From contig NZ_CP017940.1 of NCBI RefSeq assembly GCF_002764115.1, positions 904,501-968,500 on the forward strand: a stretch of DNA of 64,000 nucleotides, in the 5' to 3' direction. The DNA is from Phyllobacterium zundukense. GTDB lineage: Bacteria; Pseudomonadota; Alphaproteobacteria; Rhizobiales; Rhizobiaceae. Below the pieces are notes generated by a model that did not search any database, was not told the DNA's origin, and saw only the letters and a program-made list of their open reading frames with translations. Within the stretch, counting starts at the first letter, position 1, and each line of letters opens with the position of its first letter. Shown here piece after piece: positions 24,849-33,242 of the stretch. Both the position numbers and the translations under genes were made by a program.

Positions 24849-26753
24849 TTAGCGGTCCATCTCCGATTCCAGGTCCAGCTCTTTCAGCCTTGCCGCGTAC
24901 ATCCGCTGAAACCGCGGGTGATCGCGCAGCGGATCAAGGTCGGAATCATTATCGAACCACAACATCTGCTCGCGTGTGTTACGCGTAACCACACGTTCAA
25001 GAAGATCAAGCGCCGGTTCAATATCGCCGAGGATCGAGTAGGCACAGGCGATGTTGTAAAAGGCATAAATATCATCTGGAGCGATCGCGAGGGCACGAGC
25101 CGCCCAATCCCTGGCCCTTTCCCGCTCGCCAAGATGAGCGAGAGCCAGCGCGCCCCGGTGGGCGGGACTTGAATTTTCCGGATGCAGGAGAAGTGCACGC
25201 TCGGCCCGCTCGATGCCGCGCTGTGCCCAGTTTTCAGTCTCAGTCGTCTGACCAAGTGTTCTGTAGACGGAGGTGAGAAGGATCGGTGAGACGTAGTCGT
25301 CGGGCCGAATTTCAGCGGCCTTGACAAAATACCTGGCGGACGCTTCCATTTCGCCCTGCGTATAGAGCAGTCGCGCATAGAAATAATTGGCCTCGTAGAG
25401 ATCGGGCTCGAGCTCGAGGGCCCGTTCGAATTCGGTGATCGCTTCCACCCGGCGCTCGTTGCTATGCAGCGCAAGGCCTCTCGCCGCATGGGCTTCGGCC
25501 AGTTCCGGGTCAAGCGCCAGTGCCCTCGCGCTCATCTCCAGGATATCGTCGAGCGCGACTTCTTCGGAGTGCCATCCATGCAGAGCCGAGTCGCAATTGG
25601 CAATGCCGGCATAGGCGCGGGCATAGTGCGGGTCGAGTTCGACTGCCTTCTTGAACATGCGGCGTGCCAGCAGCAAATAAGCCTTGGTCCATTCATGCGA
25701 GAATTGCCGGCCCCGAAGGTAGTAGGTGTAGGCTTCCACGTTTTCGGTGGGCGCCCGCGCTACAGCTGCTTTTTCTTCTGGCAGCAGCTTGATCTTCAAC
25801 TGTTCGACAATAGCGCGCGTAATCTCGTCCTGGATGGCGAAAATATCGGTCATGCTACGATCGTAGCGATCAGCCCAGAGATGTCCGCCATTCTTGGCAT
25901 CGATGAGCTGGCCCGTGATGCGGATACGCTGGCCGGCCTTGCGAATGCTGCCTTCCAGAACGAAACGGACGCCAAGTTCCTGCGCTACCTGCTTCACCTT
26001 GACTGACTTGCCCTTGTAGGTGAACACGGTGTTGCGAGCGACCACATACAGGCCGGAGACTTTTGACAGGTCCGTGATGAGATCCTCGGTAATGCCGTCG
26101 GAAAAATATTCCTGCTCGGGATCGCCGCTCATATTGGTGAATGGCAGGACGGCGATCGACAGGTCCAGCATATCCCTGGCAGCGACAGCCGCCGGAGGGC
26201 GTGGCTGGGTCGCCGAGGCGGGATTGAGCACGATGTTGTAGACATGGATGACGCGCTCGATATTCTTGAGCCTGTGCTCGCCCAGATCTTCGAAGGCGAG
26301 ATCGAGCCGGCTGCCGACATGTTCCCGTACCGAACCTGAAACCGCAATGCTGCCCGGGGCCGCAATGCCTTCGAGCCGCGCGGCGACATTGACGCCGTCG
26401 CCAAAGATGTCGCCATTCTGGACGATGACGTCGCCCAGATTGACGCCGATGCGAAACTCGATGCGACGGTCGGGCGGCACGTTCTCGTTGCGCTCGCGCA
26501 TGCCACGCTGGATTTCAGCAGCACAGCCAACCGCGTTGACGACGCTGGAGAATTCGACCAGCAAGCCATCGCCCGTCATCTTGACGATCCGGCCCTGGTT
26601 TTCCGCGATCCGCAGATCGATCAGCTCGGCCCTGTGCCCATTGAGCGCGGCCAGCGTGCCGGTCTCGTCCGTGCTCATAAGTCTGCTGTAACCCGCAACA
26701 TCGGCAACAAGAATGGTGGTCAGTCGACGTTCCAAGCAGCCCCCACGAAACAC
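24849..26753 (-). CDS. Class III adenylate cyclase with TolB-like and TPR domains
   Basis: A 634-residue soluble protein. An N-terminal class III cyclase domain (about residues 8-170) has metal-binding Asp residues in LVADVAGYSRLM and KMTGDGLLVEF and the GDGVNVAARLEGIAAPG motif. A TolB-like N-terminal segment (about 200-320; IAVLPFTNMSGDPEQEYFSD and VRFVLEGSIRKAG) and a run of TPR repeats (about 360-600) follow. This is the common rhizobial cyclase-TPR family. The start is GTG 26753; the alternative TTG six codons in is possible. Signal input is unknown and probably involves protein contacts through the TPRs. Confidence 0.88.
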   Translation of the reverse strand: MFRGGCLERRLTTILVADVAGYSRLMSTDETGTLAALNGHRAELIDLRIAENQGRIVKMTGDGLLVEFSSVVNAVGCAAEIQRGMRERNENVPPDRRIEFRIGVNLGDVIVQNGDIFGDGVNVAARLEGIAAPGSIAVSGSVREHVGSRLDLAFEDLGEHRLKNIERVIHVYNIVLNPASATQPRPPAAVAARDMLDLSIAVLPFTNMSGDPEQEYFSDGITEDLITDLSKVSGLYVVARNTVFTYKGKSVKVKQVAQELGVRFVLEGSIRKAGQRIRITGQLIDAKNGGHLWADRYDRSMTDIFAIQDEITRAIVEQLKIKLLPEEKAAVARAPTENVEAYTYYLRGRQFSHEWTKAYLLLARRMFKKAVELDPHYARAYAGIANCDSALHGWHSEEVALDDILEMSARALALDPELAEAHAARGLALHSNERRVEAITEFERALELEPDLYEANYFYARLLYTQGEMEASARYFVKAAEIRPDDYVSPILLTSVYRTLGQTTETENWAQRGIERAERALLLHPENSSPAHRGALALAHLGERERARDWAARALAIAPDDIYAFYNIACAYSILGDIEPALDLLERVVTRNTREQMLWFDNDSDLDPLRDHPRFQRMYAARLKELDLESEMDR

Positions 26754-26848
26754 AACTATTGATTGAACGATCAGTCTATCGCAATCGTTTCGTTACGTCG
26801 CCTGATTACATTTCTGTATAAGAAGCACCGCTACAATGGGTGTCTGCA

Positions 26849-26989
26849 TTAGTTGGATTGGTCCAGCGCGTGAGGCGAAGGCTGTCCGGGGCTGCCGGCA
26901 TCATTCGTCCGGTTACTCGTCATGAAGACGGCAGCAATGGCCAGTACCGCGATTATTGCCGTTACCAGAATTGTCGTCCGTCCCTGCAT
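26849..26989 (-). CDS. Small single-span membrane protein (46 aa)
   Basis: A 46-codon reading frame. It starts ATG at 26989 with CGGAG seven bases upstream and encodes MQGRTTILVTAIIAVLAIAA followed by VFMTSNRTND and a Pro/Ser-rich tail ending HALDQSN. One clear membrane helix with a short basic N terminus is visible. It follows the cytochrome-oxidase-like gene by 87 bases on the same strand, which suggests an operon and perhaps a partner role. It is short enough to be missed by gene callers. Confidence 0.6.
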   Translation of the reverse strand: MQGRTTILVTAIIAVLAIAAVFMTSNRTNDAGSPGQPSPHALDQSN

Positions 26990-27076
26990 GATCTCGCTCC
27001 GTGTTCCTCAAGAGTACTGGATAAACACGGGCAGCGGCGGATTGTTCCGCGTCGAAGGGCACTTACAGCCTGGATT

Positions 27077-27475
27077 TCACGCTCGCCTGGCTTCATGAAC
27101 GCCCACGGATTCCCTGGAGAAGATCACCACCGCGAAGACCAGAACACCGGCAAAGGTTATGAGCGATGCGATGCCGAGCAGCGGTTCCAACTGGGGATTA
27201 CCGAGTTCCATGAAATAAAGTGCAGGCAGCATGATAATGAGGCCAAACGTGTAGATGGCGTAGTGAACCATCGCCAGCCGCTTCTGTGCCTTTGCAGGAT
27301 TGAGGGCATAATAACCGCCGAATATGGCACTTGTAACCCATCCCAGCAGATTCACATGCGCATGGGTCGCGATCGTGTTGTGGTTTCCCGACATTCCCAT
27401 TTGCAGGCCTATCCCCAGGCCAATGATCAGCCATATGACTGCCGTTTTAAAAAACAGCTGAGAAATCTGTGGCAT
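27077..27475 (-). CDS. Small haem-copper-oxidase-subunit-I-like membrane protein
   Basis: A 132-residue protein with four hydrophobic segments. The N-terminal half contains ATHAHVNLLGWVTSAIFGGYY, which resembles the haem-ligand helix of NorB and cbb3-type oxidase subunit I (THAH followed by LLGW). The usual six-His set of a real oxidase is missing, and at about 130 residues it is far shorter than the 450 or more of true subunits. Such proteins are often labelled cytochrome-c oxidase automatically; true activity is doubtful, and haem binding or sensing is possible. GGAGGGG lies eight bases before ATG 27475. Confidence 0.72.
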   Translation of the reverse strand: MPQISQLFFKTAVIWLIIGLGIGLQMGMSGNHNTIATHAHVNLLGWVTSAIFGGYYALNPAKAQKRLAMVHYAIYTFGLIIMLPALYFMELGNPQLEPLLGIASLITFAGVLVFAVVIFSRESVGVHEARRA

Positions 27476-27594
27476 TGCGGTTCCCCTCCGAACAGCGATT
27501 TTGTATGCCGTGAACAATACACGCGTGCGCGCAGTCTTTCCAGCGACGGAGCCTAAGCAGAAATAGCGAGTTTTGAGCCTTGTTAGCGCAAGCG

Positions 27595-28992
27595 TCAGAT
27601 GATCGTCGCCGCGATATTTTCCATCGGTGCGCGTACGGTCCAGACGATGCGATTGGAGCTGGTTCCAAGAATGCCTTCCCCACCCAAAGACAGTGGCGTG
27701 ACGCGCTCCAGGACTGTCTTGCCAAAGCCTTGCTTGCGGCCAAGCTTTACCGGTGGGCCGCCGGATTCGGTCCAGGCAAGATAAAAACTCTGTCCCTCTT
27801 CGCCAACATGCCAATCGACGGTAATGTTGCCGCGTTCCGCGGAAAAAACCCCATATTTGGCGGAATTCGTCGCCAATTCATGGAACGCTATTCCTAGATA
27901 CTGAACGGCGTTGGGTTGAAGGACGATCAACGGCCCTGACATCGTAATACTGTCTTCGGTGCCGAACGGTCTGACTTGTGCCATGATCAGATCGGAAACT
28001 GTTGCCCCGCGCCACTCGGCATGGACGAGGAGATCATGCGACCTGGCCAAAGCCATGATCCTTTCGCGAACCCGTTGTTCGAATTCAGCCGTGTCGCCGG
28101 TGCGATTGCTGGTTTCGCGGATCATGGACAGGATCACCGCATACTGATTCTTTACGCGGTGGTTTACCTCGCGCATGAGCATCAATATCCGATCTTCGTT
28201 TTCCTTCTTTTCAGTGATGTCACGGGCGATCTTCGATGCGCCGATGACGCGGCCGCTGGAATTTTTAACCGGGGAAACAGTCAGCGAGACGTGAATACGA
28301 GAACCATCCTTGCGCAGCCGTACGGTTTCGTAGTGGTCGATCCGTTCGCCCTTGCGGATTCGGTCGACGATGCTCGGTTCTTCATTCGCCCTGTCGAATG
28401 GGATCAGAACCGTGATCGAGCGACCGATCATTTCTTCCGCCTCGTAACCGAAAATTCGCTCAGCGCCCTTGTTCCAGCTTCTGATCGTGCCGGTAAGATC
28501 CTTGCTTATGATCGCGTCGTCCGATGATTCAACGATTGCCGCAAGGCGTTGCGACGATTCTTCTTCCTTATTCCGGTCGCTCACATCTAGAAGCATATTC
28601 AGTGCGCCGACAACCTCTCCAGCACTATCACGCAGCAAGACAGGGAAGGGCATGAATGTCACGCGGCTGCCATCGGGCCTTTCGGCAATCGCTTCCGCGC
28701 CACGCACCTCCTGCTTTTCGCGCAGTGTAACAGCCATGGGGCATTCATCATGCTCCATGTGCGTTCCGTCAGGCCAGTATAATTTCCACGACCCGCACCA
28801 TTCATCCTTGCCAATCTGAGGCTCTCTGCCCCAAAGCTCAGCTGCTGCCTTGTTATAGAAAGTAATGATGCCGGATGTATCTGTTGTATAAACTGCAGCC
28901 GGCAGTAACATTAGTATCGAGTCACGGCTCAAACTATCCATGTCATGTAAGGCTGCAAGTGAAGAGGCGAAGTTGCTTTGCGGAATTTCCAC
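27595..28992 (-). CDS. PAS-PAS sensor histidine kinase of the HWE family
   Basis: A 465-residue soluble kinase. PAS 1 (about residues 25-140) is followed by PAS 2 (about 148-265, RLAAIVESSDDAIISKDLTG). The kinase core has the HWE-type H box LMREVNHRVKNQYAVILSMI (His about 281), an N box in FHELATNSAKYG and a shortened ATPase with WTESGGPPV and GFGKTVLERVTP. There is no receiver domain and no adjacent response regulator. HWE kinases in this order commonly act in the general stress response or light/redox sensing; the input here is unknown. Confidence 0.87.
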   Translation of the reverse strand: MEIPQSNFASSLAALHDMDSLSRDSILMLLPAAVYTTDTSGIITFYNKAAAELWGREPQIGKDEWCGSWKLYWPDGTHMEHDECPMAVTLREKQEVRGAEAIAERPDGSRVTFMPFPVLLRDSAGEVVGALNMLLDVSDRNKEEESSQRLAAIVESSDDAIISKDLTGTIRSWNKGAERIFGYEAEEMIGRSITVLIPFDRANEEPSIVDRIRKGERIDHYETVRLRKDGSRIHVSLTVSPVKNSSGRVIGASKIARDITEKKENEDRILMLMREVNHRVKNQYAVILSMIRETSNRTGDTAEFEQRVRERIMALARSHDLLVHAEWRGATVSDLIMAQVRPFGTEDSITMSGPLIVLQPNAVQYLGIAFHELATNSAKYGVFSAERGNITVDWHVGEEGQSFYLAWTESGGPPVKLGRKQGFGKTVLERVTPLSLGGEGILGTSSNRIVWTVRAPMENIAATII

Positions 28993-29315
28993 AATTTTTC
29001 CTGGTTCAGGTGCAATTCTTTCGGGTTGAATTCTAGAATCAAGAGCAGTTGTTTACAACAAGATTCCGGTTTCTCGTCGTGATTAAACTGCTTACGAGAA
29101 ACTTGGTTCCATCGATGGCGCCAGTGAGACTATTTTTTTGACAAAGAGCTACCCAAGGGGCGAGGTAATTGCATATTTCACCAGCTAGCCGCATTGCGAA
29201 CATGAGTGCGGGCTGATTTCGCAATGAAACCAGCCCGCAACATTTCGCTGCGCATTGTTCCGAATGCGCCGAGATCCTTTAAGGTCTACTCATAGATCGA
29301 GCTCAAGCCCGACAA
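28993..29315. other. Intergenic region upstream of the HWE kinase
   Basis: 323 bases separate the kinase start from the stop of the small membrane protein on the same strand. It is AT-richer than the surroundings and should hold the kinase promoter. A GGAAC near 29262 on the minus strand with a GTT about 15 bases on is only a poor match to the EcfG stress promoter, and I do not call it. Otherwise I see nothing in it. Confidence 0.4.
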
Positions 29316-29420
29316 TCAAACCGCAAAGACGACAGCTGCAACCGCCAGCGCGCCAAACAAAATCATTGAGCATGTCATCCAATTGGAGATATCGCCGTTT
29401 TCTTTCGTATGCCGCATCAT
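29316..29420 (-). CDS. Small single-span membrane protein (34 aa)
   Basis: A 34-codon reading frame. It starts at ATG 29420 (followed directly by a second ATG) and has a perfect AGGAGG nine bases upstream. The protein has a hydrophilic N terminus (MMRHTKENGDISNWMTCS) and one hydrophobic helix to its end (MILFGALAVAAVVFAV). Similar tiny one-helix proteins are frequent and mostly unannotated in Hyphomicrobiales. It stands alone between the NtrY-like gene and the HWE kinase gene. Confidence 0.6.
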   Translation of the reverse strand: MMRHTKENGDISNWMTCSMILFGALAVAAVVFAV

Positions 29421-29680
29421 CGCCTGTATCCTCCTGAGCGTAACCGGATGGGGACCGGTGCGTTCTCAAAATCACGAACACCCGTCGTTGACTTAGTCGC
29501 CAGCGATCTTTCAAATTGTGGTGATCATGGTCTGCCGCCGGAACGCGCGGAAGGCTTAGTCCCGCCATCCCGATTTCAGCTGAGGGGACTATAGCACTTT
29601 CAGGTTAGTCCCTCAATTATCTGCAACGTTCCGCTCATCACATTTTGATATTGAGTGAAAGGAAAGAAGTGGTTTTGAGC

Positions 29681-31870
29681 CTAGCTCGGAACCGGATCGA
29701 CGAGTTTCGGAAAAATCATTCGAACCGTGGCGCCGCGACCGCCGTGAAAGCTCACCGGAGCGTCCAGCATCTCGATATGCCCGCCATGATCCTCGACGAT
29801 TTTCTTGACGATTGCGAGGCCAAGGCCAGTGCCCTTTTCGCGCGTTGTCACATAGGGTTCGAGTAGTTGATGCCGGTTTTCAGCGGGTAGTCCCTTGCCG
29901 TTGTCGAGAACTTCGACAATTACGGATGAATCGGCACTCGCCGCGCGAACAAGGATATACCCCTTGTCGATCACACCGGTCTGAAGCACTGCATCAATGG
30001 ATTCCGAGGCGTTCTTGATGATGTTGCCAAAGGCCTGGCCAAGCATGCGGTTGTCGAAGTTGCCGATAAGCGGTTCGTTGGCAAAGTCATGTTCGAACTG
30101 GATTTGACTATTGCTGATCTCGACCAGGAAGGACGCGTCGCGCAGCACATCGCGAATATCGGTTGCTGCCAGTTGCGGCTTGGGCATGCGGGCGAACTCG
30201 GAGAATTCATCCACCATGCGGCCAATGTCACCGACTTGCCGGATAATGGTTTCGGTACACTGGTCGAAGACCTCGCGATCCTCGACAATGACCTTGCCGT
30301 AACGGCGGCGGATACGTTCGGCGGAAAGCTGGATCGGCGTCAGCGGGTTCTTGATCTCATGCGCGATGCGTCTGGCGACGTCGGCCCATGCGGATGAGCG
30401 GTGAGCGGCCACCAGGTCAGTAATGTCGTCGACGGTTACCACATAGGATGTGTTTTTTGTGTCGGCGTCTTCGCGCGTGATCTGGACATTGAAGGAGCGC
30501 GCAACACCACCGCGCGTGATGTTGATCTGTTTGCGACTGGAAGACCGGCCATTTTCCCGCGCGGCTTCGAAGACCGCGCCGATTTCCGGCAGGAGCTGGG
30601 TCAGACCCTTGCCGATCGCTTGCTGGCTGTCGATCGATAACATGGATTCAGCCGGCCGGTTGAGGCCGGCAATGTGACCTTGCGCATTGACGCTGATCAC
30701 ACCTGCCGTCACGCCCGACAAGACTGCTTCGGTAAACCGCCTGCGCTCGTCGATCTCGTCCTTTGCAGAAATCAGGTCGCTGTGCTGGGTTTTCAACTGC
30801 TCGACCATATTGTTGAACGTGAGAGACAGCGAGCCAATGTCGCCATCCGACCCGCGCACAGGCACCGAAACGTCAAAATTGCCGGTGGCAACGTCTTCCG
30901 CTGCGCCAATCAACAGGCGAATGGGCTGAACGACGCGATTGGCGACGGCTATACCTGTCCACACGGCTGTCAGCAAAAGCAGCAGCGTCAGTTCGATATA
31001 AAGCAGAGCATAGGCAATTTGCGTGTTGGACCTGTTGCTTGCCAGCGATTGATACTCGATGTTGTTGTCGTTCATGACGCGCATGTTATCCAGCGCCGAA
31101 GAATCAACCGCGCGGATCGTGTAGAGGTACAAATCCGGTAGTGCCTGGGTCTTGATCACTGCGCCGACAAGGTTGGTGGCGCCGGGCGGTATCAGCACGG
31201 GCTTGTCGCCCGCGGCGCCCTTCAATGCCTCCAGAGGCACGGCGGGAAGCGTGTGATCGTTGAAGAGTTCGGCGCCGACGACAACTTCACCGGTGGACTT
31301 GACCAGCGACGCACCGAGCAGATTATTGCGCCCGGCATCATAGGTCAGCCAATCCGCAAAGGCGCCGCGGTCGAGACTATAGAGCATCCGTCGCTGATCG
31401 AGATCGATAACCATGGAAAGCGTTGTCGTCAGAAGGCTCTGCGCATTGTCCTCCGTGTAGGATTGCGCCGCCTTGATCGACATGTCGATAATCTGGTTGT
31501 TCTCCGGATTGATCCATGAATTCAATCTGTTATCGAGGACGATGAGTGAAAAGAGGGCAACGATGATCGAAGGGATCGACGCGATCAACGCAAAGATGAT
31601 CGTGATGTTGGTGTGCAGGTCCCGGTTCTTATCCTTGCTCTTGAACAGGAAGAGCTTCCTGAGCGTGGCATAGGACAGATAGATCAGCACCAGGATCGAA
31701 ACGGCATTGGCGGCAATAATGAACTGTGTCGTCTGCTGCGTGGGCGAAATATTGGTGATGCCCATCATGATGACGAAGGAGACAATCATCGTCGCCAATG
31801 CCAGGAGCGTCATGACCAACGCGCCTCTTGGCAGAACCTGCTGTTTGATTTTGGTCTCGCTGGAGGACAT
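29681..31870 (-). CDS. NtrY-type membrane sensor histidine kinase
   Basis: A 729-residue kinase. Two N-terminal helices and a third near residue 85 (TIIFALIASIPSIIVALFSL) flank a periplasmic sensor (about 110-280). Another helix follows (LLYIELTLLLLLTAVWTGIA), then HAMP (about 310-365), PAS (about 380-490), HisKA with DVARRIAHEIKNPLTPIQLS (about 500) and a complete HATPase with NIIKNASESI and TGLGLAIVKKIVEDHGG. This order is that of NtrY, which partners NtrX in nitrogen and redox control. No response regulator gene is adjacent, unlike the usual ntrBC-ntrYX cluster. ATG 31870 has GAGG at seven bases. Confidence 0.85.
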   Translation of the reverse strand: MSSSETKIKQQVLPRGALVMTLLALATMIVSFVIMMGITNISPTQQTTQFIIAANAVSILVLIYLSYATLRKLFLFKSKDKNRDLHTNITIIFALIASIPSIIVALFSLIVLDNRLNSWINPENNQIIDMSIKAAQSYTEDNAQSLLTTTLSMVIDLDQRRMLYSLDRGAFADWLTYDAGRNNLLGASLVKSTGEVVVGAELFNDHTLPAVPLEALKGAAGDKPVLIPPGATNLVGAVIKTQALPDLYLYTIRAVDSSALDNMRVMNDNNIEYQSLASNRSNTQIAYALLYIELTLLLLLTAVWTGIAVANRVVQPIRLLIGAAEDVATGNFDVSVPVRGSDGDIGSLSLTFNNMVEQLKTQHSDLISAKDEIDERRRFTEAVLSGVTAGVISVNAQGHIAGLNRPAESMLSIDSQQAIGKGLTQLLPEIGAVFEAARENGRSSSRKQINITRGGVARSFNVQITREDADTKNTSYVVTVDDITDLVAAHRSSAWADVARRIAHEIKNPLTPIQLSAERIRRRYGKVIVEDREVFDQCTETIIRQVGDIGRMVDEFSEFARMPKPQLAATDIRDVLRDASFLVEISNSQIQFEHDFANEPLIGNFDNRMLGQAFGNIIKNASESIDAVLQTGVIDKGYILVRAASADSSVIVEVLDNGKGLPAENRHQLLEPYVTTREKGTGLGLAIVKKIVEDHGGHIEMLDAPVSFHGGRGATVRMIFPKLVDPVPS

Positions 31871-32040
31871 CCATTTGCCTCGTTGGGTCAATCCGATTGT
31901 CCGGAATGGACCACATAATTCCCTTGTCGATTATCGGTCGTGGCGCTGCTTGTAAAGGAAGCTTGCGTTGGGGGCACGGTTTGAGGCAAGAGCTCGGACT
32001 GGCGTTGCCGATGTGCCACGCACAGCATCGGAGCAGGTTC

Positions 32041-32547
32041 ATGACGATCCGCACAATCCTGAGGTTTCCGCATCCCGCTCTGCGATTGCATGCCGAGCCT
32101 GTCACCGAGTTCGGGGACGACGTGCGGATTTTGGCCCAAGATCTGCTGGCGACGATGCGGGGTGCTCCTGGAATTGGTATCACCGCACCGCATATTGGCG
32201 TCCTGAAACGGCTTGTTGTCATCGAGCTCGACCAGGACAAGGAGGCTCGGTTCTATATCAATCCCGAAATCGAGTGGGCTTCAGCCGAGATTGTCCGGCA
32301 CGAAGAAGGCAGTGTTTCAATGCCGGGGGTTTCGGATGAGATAGAGCGGTCTTCCTCGGTCCGTGTCCGCTACCAGGATCTTTCAGGTGCGTTGCAGACC
32401 GAGGAAGCGACCGGTCTACTGTCCATCTGCCTGCAGCATGAAATCGATCAACTGGATGGTCTCTTCTGGATATACCGCTTGTCTAAACTGAAACGTGATC
32501 GCCTGATCAAGCGTTTTGAAAAGCTGCAACGTGCGTCAAAAGGGTAG
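32041..32547 (+). CDS. Peptide-deformylase-like protein lacking metal ligands
   Basis: A 168-residue protein with the deformylase fold signature, TIRTILRFPHPALRLHAEPV at the N terminus and all three motif positions recognisable. Motif I is GIGITAPHIG, where the usual Gln is His. Motif II is EGSVSMPG, where the metal-binding Cys of EGCLS is Ser. Motif III is QHEIDQLDG, where the second His of HExxH is Gln. Two of three metal ligands are therefore lost and classical deformylase activity is unlikely. The ATG at 32041 matches the family N terminus; longer starts are not supported. A different activity or a regulatory role is possible. Confidence 0.82.
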   Translation: MTIRTILRFPHPALRLHAEPVTEFGDDVRILAQDLLATMRGAPGIGITAPHIGVLKRLVVIELDQDKEARFYINPEIEWASAEIVRHEEGSVSMPGVSDEIERSSSVRVRYQDLSGALQTEEATGLLSICLQHEIDQLDGLFWIYRLSKLKRDRLIKRFEKLQRASKG

Positions 32548-32557
32548 GGGTTGCGGC

Positions 32558-33052
32558 TCAACGATGGATGGGATCCTTCCATAGGACCCCTTCCGGCTTT
32601 TCCGCCGGTTCGATATCGAGATTGACAACAACCGGTTCCTGGCCAGAGCGAACCAGCACGCATTCCAGTGCTTCGTCGGGACTGGCATTGATCTCCTGAT
32701 GCGGCACATAGGGAGGAACGAAAATAAAATCGCCGGGTCCGGCTTCCGCAACATATTCGAGCTTCTCGCCCCAGCGCATGCGTGCCCGGCCTTTCACAAC
32801 ATAAATGATGCTTTCGAGATCGCCGTGGTGATGCGCGCCCGTCTTGGCGTTGGGGTGAATGACCACCGTCCCCGCCCAGATTTTCTCCGCGCCTGCCCGG
32901 GCGCGATTGATCGCAGCCGCCCGGTTCATGCCCGGTGTCTGGGCCGTATTCGGATCAAGCGAGTCGCCGGGAATGACCTTGACGCCATGCTCACGCCAGT
33001 CGATCGGGTGGTCGTGCTCACGCGCGCCGCTATGCTGGTGATCGTCCGACAA
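32558..33052 (-). CDS. Cupin-domain protein
   Basis: A 164-residue single-domain cupin (core about residues 55-150). Cupin motif 1 is visible as KTGAHHHGDLESIIYVVKGR with the metal-binding His/His/Glu set, and motif 2 as GDFIFVPPYVPHQ with the final His. The enzyme or binding function cannot be told. TTG 33052 is chosen as start because GGGAGG lies five bases upstream; a longer TTG start at 33088 lacks such a site. It converges on the deformylase-like gene with only ten bases between stops. Confidence 0.8.
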   Translation of the reverse strand: MSDDHQHSGAREHDHPIDWREHGVKVIPGDSLDPNTAQTPGMNRAAAINRARAGAEKIWAGTVVIHPNAKTGAHHHGDLESIIYVVKGRARMRWGEKLEYVAEAGPGDFIFVPPYVPHQEINASPDEALECVLVRSGQEPVVVNLDIEPAEKPEGVLWKDPIHR

Positions 33053-33242
33053 GAATGCCTCCCGGGTTATCGCGAACAACCCGATCAATGTAGTGGCCGT
33101 CGCGGCGCGGCGCCAGACCCGCCTGCCTCGTGACGAATAATTAACCTCAGCTCGGAGTATTTATCTTGACGATTTAGCTCTTCGCTCGCCAATGTAGCTA
33201 GACTGCGGTGCAATCCTTCCGCAGTTCAGCGGAAGCCGGGTG

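Noticed and set aside
27077..27814. 245-residue form of the oxidase-like protein
   Set aside because: The first 113 residues have no hydrophobic or conserved character and the real ribosome site precedes ATG 27475.
29581..29615. Terminator of the NtrY-type gene
   Set aside because: An inverted repeat (TGAGGGGACTA with TAGTCCCTCA) is present, but no T tract follows on either strand and it is about 65 bases from the stop.
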